64,000 nt of DNA from Wolfiporia cocos (Eukaryota; Basidiomycota; Agaricomycetes; Polyporales; Phaeolaceae): assembly GCA_029448655.1 (NCBI GenBank), contig JACCLO010000006.1:1674001-1738000 (forward strand), read 5' to 3'. The position numbers and the translations under genes were made by a program. Shown here one piece after another: positions 1 to 14,090 of the stretch. Position 1 is the first letter of the stretch. Each line of letters starts with the position of its first letter. Under the pieces are notes generated by a model. It did not search any database and was not told the DNA's origin. It was given only the letters and a program-made list of their open reading frames with translations.

Positions 1-478
1 AGCGTCCCGCCGCTGAAGAAGGGCCCCGCGGGGTCGCTGAAGGCCGAAGTGTACGCCCGCGTGCGCGAAGCGCTGAGGTGAGCGCGCCTGTGCCGTGTCA
101 TGCGTCCGTGCAGGGCCGCGGCTGACCGCCAGGGCCGCGTCGGGCGTGCGCAACGCGGACATGAAGTGGAGGGACCACTCGCGCCTCGAGGCGTACGGCG
201 TGCGCGTCGTCGGCTGGCCCGAGGCAGTCCCCGCGCGGAACCCGTCCGAGCTCTCCGTCGAGCAGAACAGACAGGTGCTCGAGGCGCTTAAGAGCGGGCG
301 GATGTCGTTCGTGCGCATGGCCCCGGAAACGACTCCGCCGCTGGACCCGGCGCTGAGAGACGAGTCACTCGATTTGTCGTGGGCATATAACGACCCCTAC
401 GAGGAAATCCTTGCGGTGAGCGTTGCGAGATGTGCACCTATTGTCCAGCTGAATTCACCGTTTGTAGCAGAATGGTAA
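1..478 (+). CDS. 3' part of an unrecognised protein gene, cut by the window edge
   Basis: The gene enters from the left. The first exon reads in frame from base 1 to 77. A 55-nt intron at 78-132 (gtgagc...gccag) restores a frame giving ...EALRAASGVRNADMKW.... The reading then runs to the stop at 476-478. A nearer AG at 112-113 gives the wrong frame. Bases 417-449 also look like a 33-nt in-frame intron, so the last residues are uncertain. The peptide is rich in charged residues, with no motif, signal or membrane segment that I can name. Function is unknown. Confidence 0.55.
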
Positions 479-805
479 TTTTAACACGTCCTACGTATTT
501 GAAACCCATGATCCTGGACCCGCAGTAGCAGGTTCAAACACCGCAGATTTGTCCATGCAGACCTACCACAGTCCATATATCACTCCCGGTCATTCAGATC
601 TGCCCTCTGCAGCGTCGCAACAGAAAAGACGCAGACTCTCATGAATATAATCACAGCCTATATATACAGTGCATCTATGATGCATGCCGCAGCAATGTAC
701 ACTAAAAATACATTCTCCATCAATAAAATAGCATGTGCGCGTCATCTGCCCGCAGCGACGTAATAATAAAGACCCTCGCCACGTTCCTTGACGGAGTCGG
801 CCGGC

Positions 806-2163
806 TCAACACGCAGCACTCGCTACCATCGCACTGAATCTGATCACGCCCCTCTTGTTCAGACTTGACATACGGCTATGCACCTGGTCCAGGCGCGTCC
901 ACGCCAAGACGTGGCTCTGCTCCTCCACCTCGAAGCACACCTCCCTCAGGCCCGCGAAGCGCGGTTGCGCGAGCACAACATCCAGCCCCTCGAGGTTGAG
1001 CGCCTGCAGGTCGTCCGCGGCGAGCGTGAACGTGATGGAACGCAAGCGCGGAGACGCCGCAGTGCTGAGCAGAAGGACGATCCACGAGAAGGACGGCCGG
1101 CAAGCGGGCTGGGTGAGCAGGCGGTGGCGCGTGCTGCAGATGAGGTGCAGGTGGCGCAGGCCCGTGCAGGGCGCGAGGTCGAGGTGCGTCGCCTGCAGCG
1201 CGTCTGCGTGCAGGTGCGGTGAGCATACATTACGCGCAAGCCGGCATATCGCGCGCACGCACCTGTGGGGTCGCGTGTCTCCAGGAAGCCGATCTTGAGG
1301 CGCTCGAGCGCGGGCCCGGCGGCGTGCAGGAGATCGCGCACCGCGGACGCGTGGCCCTGGCCGGAGATCATGCACTCGAGCGACGCGAGCGCGGCGATGG
1401 ACGGCGCGGCGTGCGCGAGCACCCACGCGACGACCTGCGCGAAGTCGACCCTGCGCGAGACCTCGAGGCGGCGCAGGCGCGGGAACGGCGCGTGCGGCGT
1501 GTGCGCGGGCGCGCGGCTGCGCGGGATCCACTGCACCGCGAGCAGGCGGAGCGTGTCGAGCGCGGGGAACGCGCGCAGGAAGTCGATGAGGTCCGCGAAG
1601 GACGGCGCCTTGCACCCGTCGAGCGTCAGCGCGGTGATGCCGCGCAGGTGCGGGAGGAGGACTTGCGCCGCGGCGCTGCTGACCGTGAACCCGACGAGTC
1701 GGAGGGACTCGACATGCAGGAGGGGCGGGGTCGTTGGCAGAAAGACACGCTGCAGCCAGCCTACCGTGTCGTGCACCTCTGTGCGCCGCTGTGGGACAGG
1801 GCCGAGTGTCGGCCAGGGGAGATGCGAGGTGGCCTCCCACCATGCGCAGATGACGTGCGTATCGGATATTTCGATCTCGCGGATGTAATTCGCAATCGCG
1901 GGCGTAGAGCGTACGAGAAGGGAGAAGGCATCGCTTGTGTGCCCATGTTCGATAGAGATTTTGCGGAAGAGATGGTGGCGCGACCTAGGTAGCCATGCGC
2001 GACAGGTCAGGCTGCAAGCCTTGAGCGCGGCGCGGTCGGCGTAAAGCTGGTCGATGATCCCATCGCGCAGCTCTGGCGGAATACGCCAGTAGGAGTGGAC
2101 GCGGCGAGTAGTTTGAGCCACTGCATGCGGCATGCGTTGCGCTGAGGTCGTCATCAACTGCAT
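806..2163 (-). CDS. F-box domain protein, LRR-like body
   Basis: Two exons (2163-1263 and 1203-806) joined over a 59-nt intron encode about 432 residues. An F-box lies near residues 28-70: IPPELRDGIIDQLYADR, then the ACSLTCRAWLPRSRHHLF stretch, which is the usual agaricomycete form. The rest has repeated short Leu-rich segments (VESLRLVGF, ITALTLDG, LDTLRLLAV, LRRLEVSR), as expected for an LRR-like substrate-recognition region. F-box proteins of this family are adaptors of SCF ubiquitin ligases; the target cannot be read from sequence. The ATG at 2163 (MQLMTTSAQ) was chosen because an upstream in-frame ATG at 2265 adds unconserved-looking residues and an intron-like stretch. Confidence 0.8.
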
Positions 2164-5100
2164 GTAAGCGAGGTGGGCTCGAACGCACCTAGAGACATTC
2201 CAGCTCGACAAATAGATTACCAGGGCCCCAATGTCTAGCCACGTCGGTTCACCTACAAGATCCACTCGGCCTTATCTGACAAACCATGAGCTCAGCCCAC
2301 ACGGTCCATTGATGATGATGAGCGCACTGTTGGGATACCAGGGCGCGCGTCTCCGGTGAGGCTGCTGTGCGTCGTTACCAGGAGATGGCAGACGTCGGCA
2401 ACGGTCATGGTAGCGCTGTTGGGAGTCGCCGTCCGTCTTTCCCCGTGTCGCGAGTCGCTGTGTCTGATTTGAATTGGATATGCAACCATTCGCGAGCGCA
2501 GCCTCTCGCGGGCCGAGCCTCGCTGATCGGCGCACGATCGGCGCATCGGAGCCTCCCCGCGTTCCCACCGGCCTCGTCGGCGGCGTCGACCTCCGACTTC
2601 CCCATCGGGGAGGTGCTGGCGGAAGCATAATGGTCCGTCTGGCCCGCTCCATGGCCGCACACTACATTTCAAATGTCGAACACAGCGGTACTACGTAGGA
2701 GCTTCGCTTCCTGTTTCAAAATCACCACACGTAGGACAGGGTTCTTCTAAACAAAGATAACTCTAAACAAAATTCATTCGCCTTATTAGGATTATTACAT
2801 AGTGTTCTATAGCGCATCATCGCAAACTAGACACGATGTTCTATCGGTCGCCACGTACTCTTACTTACGTCAAAGTATCGGTGGAGTTTGCGTTGGGGGT
2901 CAAACATGTTCGATGCCTTGGCCGTGTGGCTTCTTGATATCCTTACATGATTACGTCTCTGACATGCTCGATTCATTTCAATATTGGATAATGAGCGGGA
3001 AGGAGCACTCCATTCTTCGGAAGACTCTGCAGTGTCTTCTATCATCTGGTAATTCCAGAGAAACTTCGCAATAATCTGAAAATACTGGTAGCGTTTCTGA
3101 CCCTGTGCAATTGAGCGTACCACCGTATAACGTGTTAAATCGTAGCTCTCGTAGCTAGTGATTGATCCCGATGGTTTGGATGTTACATTTTGATGTATTT
3201 AGGTAGACTTCGTCGACAAAACACCCCGCGCGTTTGAGATGAAGAACCCGCAAAATGTGGGTCAATAGCCACTTCTAACAGTAAGTGACGCTGTGCATGC
3301 CTCCGCAATAGCGTAATCTTAAATCTCAAGTGAAGCGAGATTGCGCTGGATATGAAGATCGCTAGACAAATCCTCACCTTCGGGTACACAACTTATACAA
3401 GTCAAGTCCCCGCAGCTGCTGCAGAAGGTCATTGACAATCAGGTGAACACTTAGCTGGAGTGCTTACCGATATCTTTTCCGGAAGCTGACATACCGGGAT
3501 GATAGCTTCCTTCCGATGTGCGCGATTCTCGGAAGTTCCACAACGCTCACGCCGAAAGGACTATGCACAAAGCGCGCAATGGGGACGAATGCGACAACAA
3601 CGGTACACGAGGAAGAGGGCTGGTGGCAGCATTAATCACTGATAGCGATGAGGGACGCCGTCGTGTTCAGATGCAAATCCGATCGCCACAATTGGACCTA
3701 CTCCTGGCGGACCCGGCTAAACCATGACAGCTGACGAGAGGTAAGCTCGCGATGCCGTCAGCTGCCATGCGGATGCTACGCGTAGTGTATTGCTAGTGAT
3801 GCTCTGACCTGACGGGCCGTTGTGGGCAAGCATAAAAATGGCAACCCGCGTCGATGATATCTACCGGCGGCGATCACGATCCTTCGCTTCAACGTGAAAC
3901 GGTGCAAACTTTCGTAATTTAGGACGACGATGTTAGCTCCTTCCCAGGCGCCCTCTGCGGTTGTTGGTACGCGAAGCAATTTGTCCAGGCCGTGGACAAC
4001 TGTGACCCCTCGCCTGGGAAGCAATTGGTGCCGCGTGCACCAATCAATCGCTAGAGGCGCTAAGCAGAAACACGGTGGTTATAGTGCTGAGATTCGAGGT
4101 AGGTAGCGCCGCAGCAGCGCGCACCATCCGACGATGCAGCTACAGGAGTGTGCATTTGCCAATTATCACTCTCCTCCGATCGAATGCCGATTGGGCGATC
4201 GGCGCCACTCCCAGAATGGAAAGCGTCTATGTTGGCGCGCTTGTTTTGCGCTCAGTGGTGATCCTTAATGTTAATAGCATCTTGCACTGAGTACCGAGGA
4301 GGAACGCAATGCCATTACAGGAGGATCTGAGCGAGAAAGGTATGAAGCGCACTATGCATCCACAAGTGGAGAAGCCTTTTCAAGTCTCACAACGGCCATT
4401 GCTGCTGCACATTTGCCACCACTGCTTCCTCGCGGTACAACATACTGTTGAGCATTGTCATCAACGTCGTAATTTCCTCCATTGCCCGAGCCAACTATAA
4501 CAAATGGCTGGACTCTTGTGATCCGTGCTGGATCGCGAGAATGTACGGGGGCAATCCTGATTTATATAATTTTCGATGTCATTTATTCATCTTGGGTGAT
4601 CCATCAACTACAGGCCAAGAAAATTGACTCGAGTATGTCGATTTTCGATTACAATCCTGCCGCTATTATTTTAAAATGAATAAATTATCCGGAATAGCCG
4701 ACAAAGGACTTAGTCTGCGAGGTCCGTCAAACCCGATTGGCCCATGCTATACCGTCGGGACCACCTATGCAGGGTTTCATTTGTCAAATCAAATTTGAAG
4801 GCATAGCTTTGGGAGTCCCCCTTCCAGAATGGACGCTGCTACGAACTGATCGATGGGCGGATCCCCTGAGTCGTCTCCTTGTTCATCCAGAGTACATCAA
4901 GCAGCTATCAGAGCACCTCGAGCTGCACGTACCAGTGAACAACACTTCTTAATCGTCCCCTCACAAACGAGCGATATCTCATACGATCTTCTGCGCAGCT
5001 CGCGCAGCGGGAGTGTCATATCCTTGGAAACGAGGCGACCCTTCACAGAAATGTCGCGCCAACGGAGAGGCACGGTCTCCTGGAGGCCCAGTCCCACAAC

Positions 5101-8100
5101 AATCACGTCACATGCAGCACCTGATCGTGCGCTCAACAACGCTAGAGAGAATGCAGAGGTGGGACGCCCGCGCTGACTCCGCTTGTATCGCTTGTTTTTG
5201 ATGGAGTTTTCCCGGGGAAAAATGCTTCCTTTCTCCGGCGGCAAAGGTCGAGTGCAACCCTGCGCTATTGCCCCTATTCTATCGGACCCATGCTTGCTTC
5301 CGAATGCGTACTGAGGGTCCGCTGCGCACCAGAAGTTATGCCCGAACTACATTTCTTCACATTTGCCGCGCCGCCCTTGATCCACGCTGTCTGAGCAGGG
5401 AGGTACTAGGCTTCACAATCACGCACGGCTCTTCGACGGCTCCCCTCGAATCTCAATGCACTCCATGCTCGTCGCTACTCAAGCCTTGTACAAGGAGGTT
5501 GAACTTGTCTGTTGCATCTGCATCTAGAAAGCAGCCTAATTTACTGAGAGGCTAGTCAACACATATTACACTCAAATCCATTCCCGCGCTTATGGATCTG
5601 ATGAACTGAAAATTATACACTCGCGTCCAGCCGCCGTCTTGCGTGGCATGAAGGGGAAGGGATTTGGAGGAGAATAACATGGTCTGATTGTTTGCGGCTA
5701 TATTCTGTGCATTGCCCTACCATTGAGTCCAGCCTCAGTACTGCTTCTATTTCAGAGCGTTACAATCTGGCGCATATTAAGTCCTGCGAGATGACAGTAC
5801 GATCGTAGAACAGCATGGCACGCTATGTACAACATCCTGTCACTGCAAATATACACGACATCACCCATGCTATTGCCGCTGCATCGGTAAACCGCAGCAG
5901 GCTGCCCGCCAGCCGTCCAATGGGGGTAGAAAATGCCACGTGTACAGCGCAGGAACTCGTATGCTTCAGGTATCGTAAGTAAGGAGCTCATGCGTTTCCA
6001 TGGGCGGAGACGATGGCTGGTTATCGAAAATAACATCGTGGATCCCATCCGAGATCATGGGTGTGTCAACCTCTACGCCACAGCGCGCCGCCGCAAGCAC
6101 TCGCACATCTAGGGTGAGGTGCGCGCCCTACAAGTAGCGACCAAGTGATTTCAGTCGCACCTGCGGCGTGAATGGAGAAGTGGACTAACCGTGAACGAGA
6201 AGATGGCCCAGTTCCATCTGCAGGCCGGTACCTCGTTAACAAGGCGCCATGAACCAGGTACAGGCTTAGTTAGTGCACATACACGATAGCCACGTTCGAT
6301 ATGGTCGTGGCGGACACTAGCGGAGCGACGATGCGTAATGCTATGGTAACTGTTCTTGGAGTAAAAGTAAACGTCCACCGGTAAGTACTGATACAAAGGT
6401 TATAAGCTGATCACTTGCCCATGACTCTAAAGTCAGTGTTAATACAAAATCAGAAATGAGTGAGATCATGACAGCTTACATGAGATAATAACTTGTACCG
6501 TCTCGCCAGATACGTTGAAGGATTGGAATAGCGCTCATTGGGCGATAGGAATGGCACTTAACGGCCATCATCACAAAAAGGAAAGCTGCGCGTATCAAAG
6601 TGTTGCAGTGGTTCAAGCGCATCATATTGCTAACAACACCTACTCTCGAACGTAAGGAGCGGCACCCTTGTTATTTCTGGTGATAAACCCCTTCTCAAGG
6701 TAGATGAGACCATGCGTGGGCTCACCAATTTGAATGGTAAAAGGGCGGTATGTGCAAAGGATAACAGCCTCCAATTGGCCAGTCAGGGGGGTACGGCCTA
6801 AAGTTGGTATCAAAATCCCTATAACTCAGCACGTTAAAGGTTATGACTGTCTAAGTATCGCCTTTTAGCCGGAAGACATGCAAGGGCTTATTGATAACGA
6901 ACCATGATTTGACCTAGATTCTTCAGTCAGGATACAAGAATGCAGATAGAGAAGAATATGTCTACCACAAAACACGATACGCAGTACGACGGCCGCTGAA
7001 CAATTCGTGAGCAAATTATTGTGAGATTGCGTGGTCGAGCAATTGCTACCTCTTCGACTTTGCCGGTACAGTGCATACAATCTGAGCATTAGGTTAATCT
7101 CGATGCTGAGCGAAAGAATGTCGAAGGCACTGGTTGGCCAACTCTGTCAACTAAATCCTCAAACGAGAAGTTGTGGATACTGACATGATTTCGAAGATCA
7201 TGGTCGGCTGGCAGCTGTCTGCGCCTCAGTATCCGTCGCGACATAGTTAGAATGACAGATATACTAGGGTGGGAGGATTTGAAAGGCGAGAATCCTATTA
7301 ACGTGTCAGAGATGCAATATCCTCGTCAATTGCAACGCTGGGCCTACAAGTTCACTAACAGACCGAAATATCTGGATATAAAATAAAGGAACTTGGGGAA
7401 TGTGTCAGCGGCCCTGCAGAGAAATCACATCAGGTATCGGTTAATGCGGCAACTGCGATCTCGCCTCCAGACAAATCGTATCTGTCATTACAGAACGATG
7501 AGTAAGTTTTTAATAGAATGTTTAGATTTCATAGATAAACTAACCTCGTCTTCTAGTGAGGCTACAAGATCATATAACAATATGGCTACCGCCGCCACTA
7601 CAGAATGTCGTCTTTATCAGCATTATTTTCCGGTGCGTCCAGAGCAGACTTACAGTAATGGTAGGTCAGCATCCGCGATAGCCTCATGAGCTCCACAACA
7701 CTTGCCTCCAGTAAGCTCATGGCAATGAGGCTGCCCACTGTGCAAGAATTGGGGCATCCAGCTCCTGTGCCATGAGATATATACAGGACACCAATAGCGA
7801 TGCAATCGCAATGGCGTGGGGATGCCAACATTCCTGGATACTCCCGCTGGCAGTCATTGACAGGTCCATTAGTCGCTTAACGTTGCAAATTTGAAGTAGT
7901 GAAAATATCCTTCACGGATGCCGCAACGTTGTGCGTCCTTTAAGTAAGTACATTGCGCTGAAGATCGCATGTTCTGCTTGATGAGGGAGGCCTCATTCTG
8001 AGATAAGTTTCACCGGTACGCCATAGGATCCACCAGGATCTGCAAGTTGCAGCGCTTTTGGAAATCATTGCCATCCGCCGATTTCGGGCTCTTCGATCTC

Positions 8101-8773
8101 AAAACTCTAACAACCGTAAACGCCGTTAGTCCGCCGAGGAGAGACGAGAGACGGCGCTTACTCCCTGTCTCAGCGTCTCATACAACTTACACAATTATAC
8201 TATCTTGGTACGATTTCTGATCAACTCGTGTATATTAGCGTTGCGATGCCAGCGACAAGTATTTTCAGTAGAAGCATCGATCATGGCGATGTCGTCACGA
8301 GTGGACTGCCTAGCAATAGGGCCCGCTATGCGAGATCAGGCCTTATGCATGATGCAGCGGATAGGTAATAGTGACTGCCAGGTGTAGCAGTCAACGTACA
8401 GCTGCAGAGACTCACACTCACACTCACACTTTAGACGGCTCAAGCGCTCATGCTCAAAGCGCTCATTATTCAAGAAAAGCCCTAAATAGAGCAGCTCATG
8501 CGCAAAAAAAAAAATTAGATGATTATGACTCGACCTAAGCAGGGTTCACAATGATTCAGCGACGGGAGAGATACACTGGCACAACTCCACGAAGTTAGCA
8601 ACGATGCTCCACTGACTCTTTGCCAACTACTTTGCACCACAACCATAATAATTTCTGCACAACAACCTAACATTCCGTCTTATTTACAGTAAATGTAGCT
8701 ATAATATAGGACCCGATTCCGGAGGGCTCCATTAGCACGCCGCCAGGCCTGAGGGGCTTTCTCATCCACCACC
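2164..8773. other. Gene-poor stretch
   Basis: No gene can be supported over these 6.6 kb; composition is near 50% GC and stops are frequent in all frames. A short open stretch at 4700-4952 on the + strand (ending ELHVPVNNTS) has coding-like composition and could be an exon remnant, but I recognise no family. Bases 8410-8430 hold a short (CTCACA)n-like microrepeat, and an A11 run lies at 8504-8514. Confidence 0.5.
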
Positions 8774-10197
8774 ATGTTCTCGTCATTCTTCTCGTGAGTC
8801 TCCTTTTTGTCGCCAGCGCACAGTCTCACCATTTGCAGCACTGCTCCGCCAGTCGACCCCAATGCGCCTAATTTCCATCCCGTCTCATCCGGGAAGGACG
8901 CGTCGGAACTCTTTGGCGAGCTTGAGCCAAAGGACACAGAATGGACCTGCTCCGGAGGCTTCGCCGTCGAGACGCAGATATGGTACAACATGCTTGAGGA
9001 TGGCCGGTCCTTGATGTGCCAAGTGATTCACTCGGCGCTCGGGTGAGTGCCAGATCGGCTTGCCCCACTGCTCGGATACTCAGTCGTTGCCCAGCGTGTG
9101 GTACCCGACGATCCAATTTACCTGCAAGATCTACGACCCTGCATCGGGTGAGTCCATCTGGAAGTCGGTCAACGTCACCAACTTCGTCACGCCGCCGCCG
9201 GGGCTCGACAAGCGGTCGAGCAAGGCGGACCAATTCATGATAACACACAAGGAGAACCCGGGCTCAGACACGCCCGAGTCGTACACGATCCGCGTGAACC
9301 TCGACAACGAGTTGCAGATCTCGCTCGACGTGACGCGCCCCGCGTCCGCGCCGGGCTGGAAGGCCGGCAAGGGCCCGCAAGGCGGCTTTTCGTACTTCGG
9401 GCACGACCCCGCGAACGCAGAGGGCTACGTTGTGCACCGCTTCTGGCCGCTTCACCACGCGACGGGTACGATCGTGCGCAAGGGACGCGCGGAGGCGATC
9501 AGGGGCCCCGGCATGTTCGTGCACGCGATCCAGGGCATGCGCGTGAACCTGGTCGCATCCCGCTGGAACTTTGCGCACTTCATCAGCCCGCAGCACGGCG
9601 GGTGCACCGCGATCCAGATGGAATTCACCACGACGGAGGCATACGGCCGGCACGGGGATAAGACCGGGTTCGTGACCGTCAACGTCGGCTCGCTCGTGCT
9701 CGGCGGCAAGCTCGCCGCAGTAACGGCGGAGACGAAGTACCCTGGGGAGGCGCTACCGGAGAGCGCGGGTGTAATGTCGCGCGCGGTGCACTCGAAGACG
9801 ACAAAGGACGCGGAGACGAGCTACGACGCGCCGACGGAGCTCGTGTTCCGGTGGGCGGCACCGTCGATCGTGACGGAGGCGCAAGGCCCCATCGACGCGA
9901 CGTTGAGGATCGATGTTGGCCAGCCGGACGCGTACAAGGGCCTGGTCGAGAAGGTCGATGTCCTCGCCGAGATCCCGTACGTGATTAAGACGATGGTAAA
10001 TTACGTTGCAGGCACGAAGCCGTACATCTACCAGGTATGCAGTGTTTTCCGTGTCATTTTCCTGCTGCTGATCACGCTTGCAGTGGTATAACCCCGCGAA
10101 GCTGAATGTGCACCTGCCAAGCGGGCTCATTGAAGGCGTCGACAGCGAGGTCGAGCTTGAAGGCATGCTTTACAACGAGGCCACGTTCATCTCCTGA
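8774..10197 (+). CDS. svf1: Svf1-family protein (survival factor 1, oxidative-stress response, lipocalin-like)
   Basis: Four exons (8774-8793, 8839-9042, 9095-10034, 10084-10197) splice to 425 residues. Introns are 45, 52 and 49 nt. In the second intron only the distal AG at 9093-9094 keeps frame (HSALGVWYP). Family hallmarks are present: an N-terminal MFSSFFST..., then ELFGELEPKDTEWTCSGGF, a VVHRFWPLHHATGTI block, AIQGMRVNLVASRWNF, and a C-terminal VDSEVELEGMLYNEATF. Yeast Svf1 is needed for survival under oxidative and cold stress and is linked to ceramide handling between ER and Golgi. That role is carried over from the family, not shown here. Length is close to other fungal members. The start lies in a good context (CCACCACC before ATG). 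Confidence 0.9.
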
Positions 10198-10872
10198 TTG
10201 TCTCATCCGGCTCCCACACATGTTCAAGCACGTACAATATATCTGATCGCAGCATACGCAGTCTGTAGTATTCACTGTGGCATTTATCGGGCGCAGTTGT
10301 AGTAGTGTAACGTCGAATACAGAAGACAATGACATCCCGGAGGCCGGATATTACCCTGTTCTCATGACGGATTGACAACCCCGAGCGACGGTGCGAGAAT
10401 ACGACTGTTAACGGAGAGCATATCACATGGCACCCCGAGTGAGCTGTGGAAGCCCGGGAATCTCTCAGACCATCTGCGTAAGTGACAACTGAGATCAGTC
10501 CCCTCGCCTGTCCTTGTCAACAGGGGACCTAGGAAAGCCGCATCATGAAAATTCAGAACAATACTCCGAAGCGATCTGCAGCTGGTGACTAGTTTGTTCG
10601 TCTATGACAGTACGATGCAGCCATTTGCGGAAAGGCGCACTGATTATAGTGCATAATGGCCCGCTTGTGGGGACTACGGAAAGATGAAAACACGGTCACG
10701 GCTCACTCGCTGAGCAGAGATATTTCCAACTAGAGATGTTCCTACAAATACACAACTAGTTCGATGAGCACCGAGAGCTATTTACGATACCAATGTAACC
10801 AAAAACGATAATCAACAAATCAACTCGACCGTCCATCTTCTTCTAAACCATATTACCAGGTACCAGCACATC
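10198..10872. other. Intergenic region between convergent genes
   Basis: Nothing beyond 3' flanking sequence is seen between the convergent Svf1-like and Oma1-like genes. Confidence 0.5.
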
Positions 10873-12608
10873 CTACACGGCAGCTGCGGCGTCCGCCCTG
10901 TCCCGATCCCTTTGCTCTCGCGCCTTCCGCCGCACATCATCCCAGCGGTCGAGCTCCTGCCGAAGTCGTTCCACACGAACGACGTTCACGGGGTGGGATG
11001 CGCCCATCCAGTTGCGCGTGAGGCTCGTGCGCTCCTCCTCCTGGTCTTGCTCTGCGCGAGCGGGCGAGCACTCTGCCGTTTGCGGAGTCTCGTGCCGGCC
11101 CTCCCAAAAGCGGACAGCGTGCCGCGGGTCAAAACCGGCGTGGGCAAGCAGCCTGAGATGAAGACATGAGCTAATGTATGTAGAGAGAGAATCGAAAGAG
11201 GATGCTCACCTCGCTGAGACAATGTCCGCCTCGATCTCTTGGCTCTGAGACGTACAGTACTCAGTTATCTTGGTGAACTCGCCTGAGCCAACTTTGCCGA
11301 CACCAGCGAGGGCATCGTTAATGAACGGCCCGACTAAGAAACACCAGTCAGTAGTAATTCATCGCAATATCGGCAGAAACATACAGAGCATGGTGAACGG
11401 GAACAGCAGCGTACGGACGACATCAGTCACGATGGACATAACGCCCGGCCAGACGATCGAGCTCGACGAGAGCGTCTCGATGTGGTGCGTGAGGAGCAAA
11501 TGCGCGAGCTCATGAGCAAGTAAGATTGCGAGCTCAGACGTCTGCTCCCCCGTCGGCACAGGGCGCCGCGAGGGCGGTGGGCTGATCGAGAAGAGGCTCC
11601 CAAAGAGGTACGCCAGCCATGACGTCTGCGCGGGTGGCGCCTCGACTTGTGCGGGACTCTCGAACGGGTGCTTGGCGAGCACGTCGTCCAAAAAGCCCGA
11701 AAACACAACAATCCCGCCACCGCCGTCGGGCCCGAATCCGTAAGAAAACGCGTTCGACGCGCTCGGGTCGTCCACGACGACGAGCGAGTAGGGCGGGCCT
11801 GGGATCGCGTGTGGCGGCGTGGGCGCCGTGCGCGCGCACGCGGCCTCCGCGATCCGCCGGAAGTACTCTGACGCACGCGGGCGCGGGCGCAGCGGATACT
11901 CGGCAGGCGGCGGGCGCGGCACGCCACTCGGGTCGTCCACCATCCAGTCTGGCACAAGCTCGCGCTCGCGCTGCAAGATGGGCACGACCGCCTCGAGCCG
12001 CCGGAGCGTGTCCTGCACCCAGCCGAGCCGCCAGTCGGTCGGGTCGACGAGCCGTGGAGGCCCACGCACGGAGAGGAGCTCGCCGATGGCGCTGTACCAT
12101 CCTGGGCCGGCAAGCTGCGCAGCGATATCGTCTTCCTCCTCGGGAGAGAGCAGGATGAGTCGCCAGCGGCCGGTGAGCGGCGTGCGCTCTAGGCTTGCGA
12201 GGATCGTGAGCCAGAAGAGGAGCGCGGGCGTGAGGAGCAGGATGTGGAAGGCGACGGTGCTGTGACGCAGGCGACGAACGACCCTCTCCCGCTTCTCGTC
12301 GAGGTCGGTTCGGCCCTGCTCCCGCTTCTGATCTATTTTAGCGAGAATGCGGCGGGCTTTGAGACGTTTGAGAAATACGACGGGAACGAAGGTCAGTGCG
12401 ACACGGAAAACGGTGTTGGCAAACTGAATGGCCGTAGACGTCTGCGATTAACATGGATATCCATGAGCGTTAATTGTGTGGCAACCACATCTACGTGTTG
12501 GAAACATACTTTTAGGAACGCTAGGAGTAGCGGGATGTGCGGGCCCTTCCTTGCAGGCGTAATGTGAAATGCCCTTGTATGTTGCATCATAGGAGATGCG
12601 GGACGCAT
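10873..12608 (-). CDS. oma1: Oma1-like mitochondrial inner-membrane M48 metalloprotease
   Basis: Exons 12608-12510, 12423-11385, 11333-11210 and 11152-10873 give 513 residues; all phases fit. The N-terminus has a mitochondrial presequence character (TRAFHITPARKG). A hydrophobic helix follows (FHILLLTPALLFWLTILA). The zinc motif is HELAH (within ILLAHELAHLLLTHHIE) and the third ligand motif EIEADIVSARLLAHAGFDP lies downstream, the order typical of M48 proteases. The neighbouring VRFWE is also family-like. Oma1 cleaves inner-membrane proteins under stress. An acidic Glu/Arg-rich C-terminal tail of about 75 residues makes this protein longer than yeast Oma1. Start choice is uncertain: MRPASPMM at 12608 is used, but a further 5' exon is possible. 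Confidence 0.82.
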
Positions 12609-14090
12609 ATCCCAGAAGTGAGGGGCGATTCCATTACCGCGGAACCGGTTCAGTATGCTCGCATGTCGCAACAGTCGCGATGGCGTGTTCGGAGGAGGTG
12701 CACTTAGAGGCGGAGCGTGACAGGAAGTGGTAATAGACTCCACAGAGCGAGTCTGACCAAAATCAGTTGTGTGGCCGCGGCCGGTCGTGGACGCTTGATG
12801 CAGCCGTTCGGTGGAGAGGATAGCACGAGACGTAGGCCACTGTCTGGCTGTTGGCCCTGCATTGCGCACGGCGATCCGCGTGCACGGGCAACTTGCACAA
12901 GCCAGGGATGCGATGGTTCCGACCGCTGAGCGCAACATAGCACATTGTTCTGAATGTAGGAGGGTGCCGCCTGTACGCGTATTGGTTCTGTGACTCCGTA
13001 ATCCCATCAATCGACGGTGCCGCTGGGCCACGCACCGTGCGAGCGCTAGAACATGCTGCGTGTCGGACCTTTTCGGGGCGGAGAGATGGGTGGGGGTACC
13101 ACTTACTGCTCGTCGTTGCTGCCAGGGCTGGCGCAGTATCCTTTACGTGAATATGTTGTGGCTATCTCGGCAGGGAGATTACTTTGTCGCGGCCGCCGGC
13201 GAGTTCGATCGACGCTCGTCCGAGGAGGAGGCTCAAAGACGCCACTTACACGTGATATCAAATCCCGCATTTCCTGTATAGGCAGGTAGTGCATCGTCTG
13301 ACAGATCTCGAGAGGCACTCATCGCTTGACCAGTAATGTCGTACTTGTCCTAGATCTGCCCACCTCATGCTGTATGGCAAGCGCAGAATTTGAGGCCTGG
13401 CACAGAGGGCAGAGGTATGATAATATGAGGCATGAAAAAGCTGCGAAATGCTACGGTAAGACTCGACGGTTTGGTGTAATGAATATCGACCACTCTCTGG
13501 TACATACCATCTCGTATTGATTGTTTGTACGTTGATCACTGCGCTGACTCTAGCTGCTCACCGCTGTATTAGACGCGCGGTCTCTGCATCCAGCTTGCTG
13601 TTTATGCGCCTGGAATTTGACTGATCTGCACCCTTCATATCTGGTACGTGATGGCCAAACCAATTATTGACAGGATATGAAATGCTCCCATTTTGTATTT
13701 GACGCATCTAACTCAATGCACCTGGTGTACGTATAAGCGTGCAAGCCGGGACTGTTGGCCTGCAGTGGCACTGGCCGCCACGGCCATTGCTTCGGCCTTA
13801 GTTACATATGACTTCTCTGCATGGCATCGCCCTTGGTATCAGCTAACCAATCCTGACCCGCAAACTGCGCTAGAATACATTGGGTCATTGTCCACTATGG
13901 CCACAAACACCACACATTCCAGATCCGGCACCTCGCCGCATACATCGTGTTCCAATGTTCCTTGTTGCTCTGTGCGATGCTGGCGCGGCCACAGGTGCAT
14001 CGTTACCGGCTACTGCAACGTGCTTCCAGAGGCAGCGTCGATATAAAGTCCTCGCTCAGTTTTCCGGCGAGCGTTGGCACTACCCCTCCC
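12609..14090. other. Intergenic region between divergent genes
   Basis: No convincing gene. It should contain the promoters of the Oma1-like gene (reading left) and the RGG gene (reading right). An in-frame upstream extension of the Oma1 frame exists to about 13031 but lacks mitochondrial or conserved character. Confidence 0.4.

Noticed and set aside
1219..1992. Long + strand open frame opposite the F-box gene
   Set aside because: It is the GC-rich antisense shadow of a well-supported coding exon.
12393..13031. Separate minus-strand gene upstream of the protease
   Set aside because: Only its last part (TRAFHITPARKG onward) is coding-like, and it splices in frame into the Oma1-like gene as exon 1.
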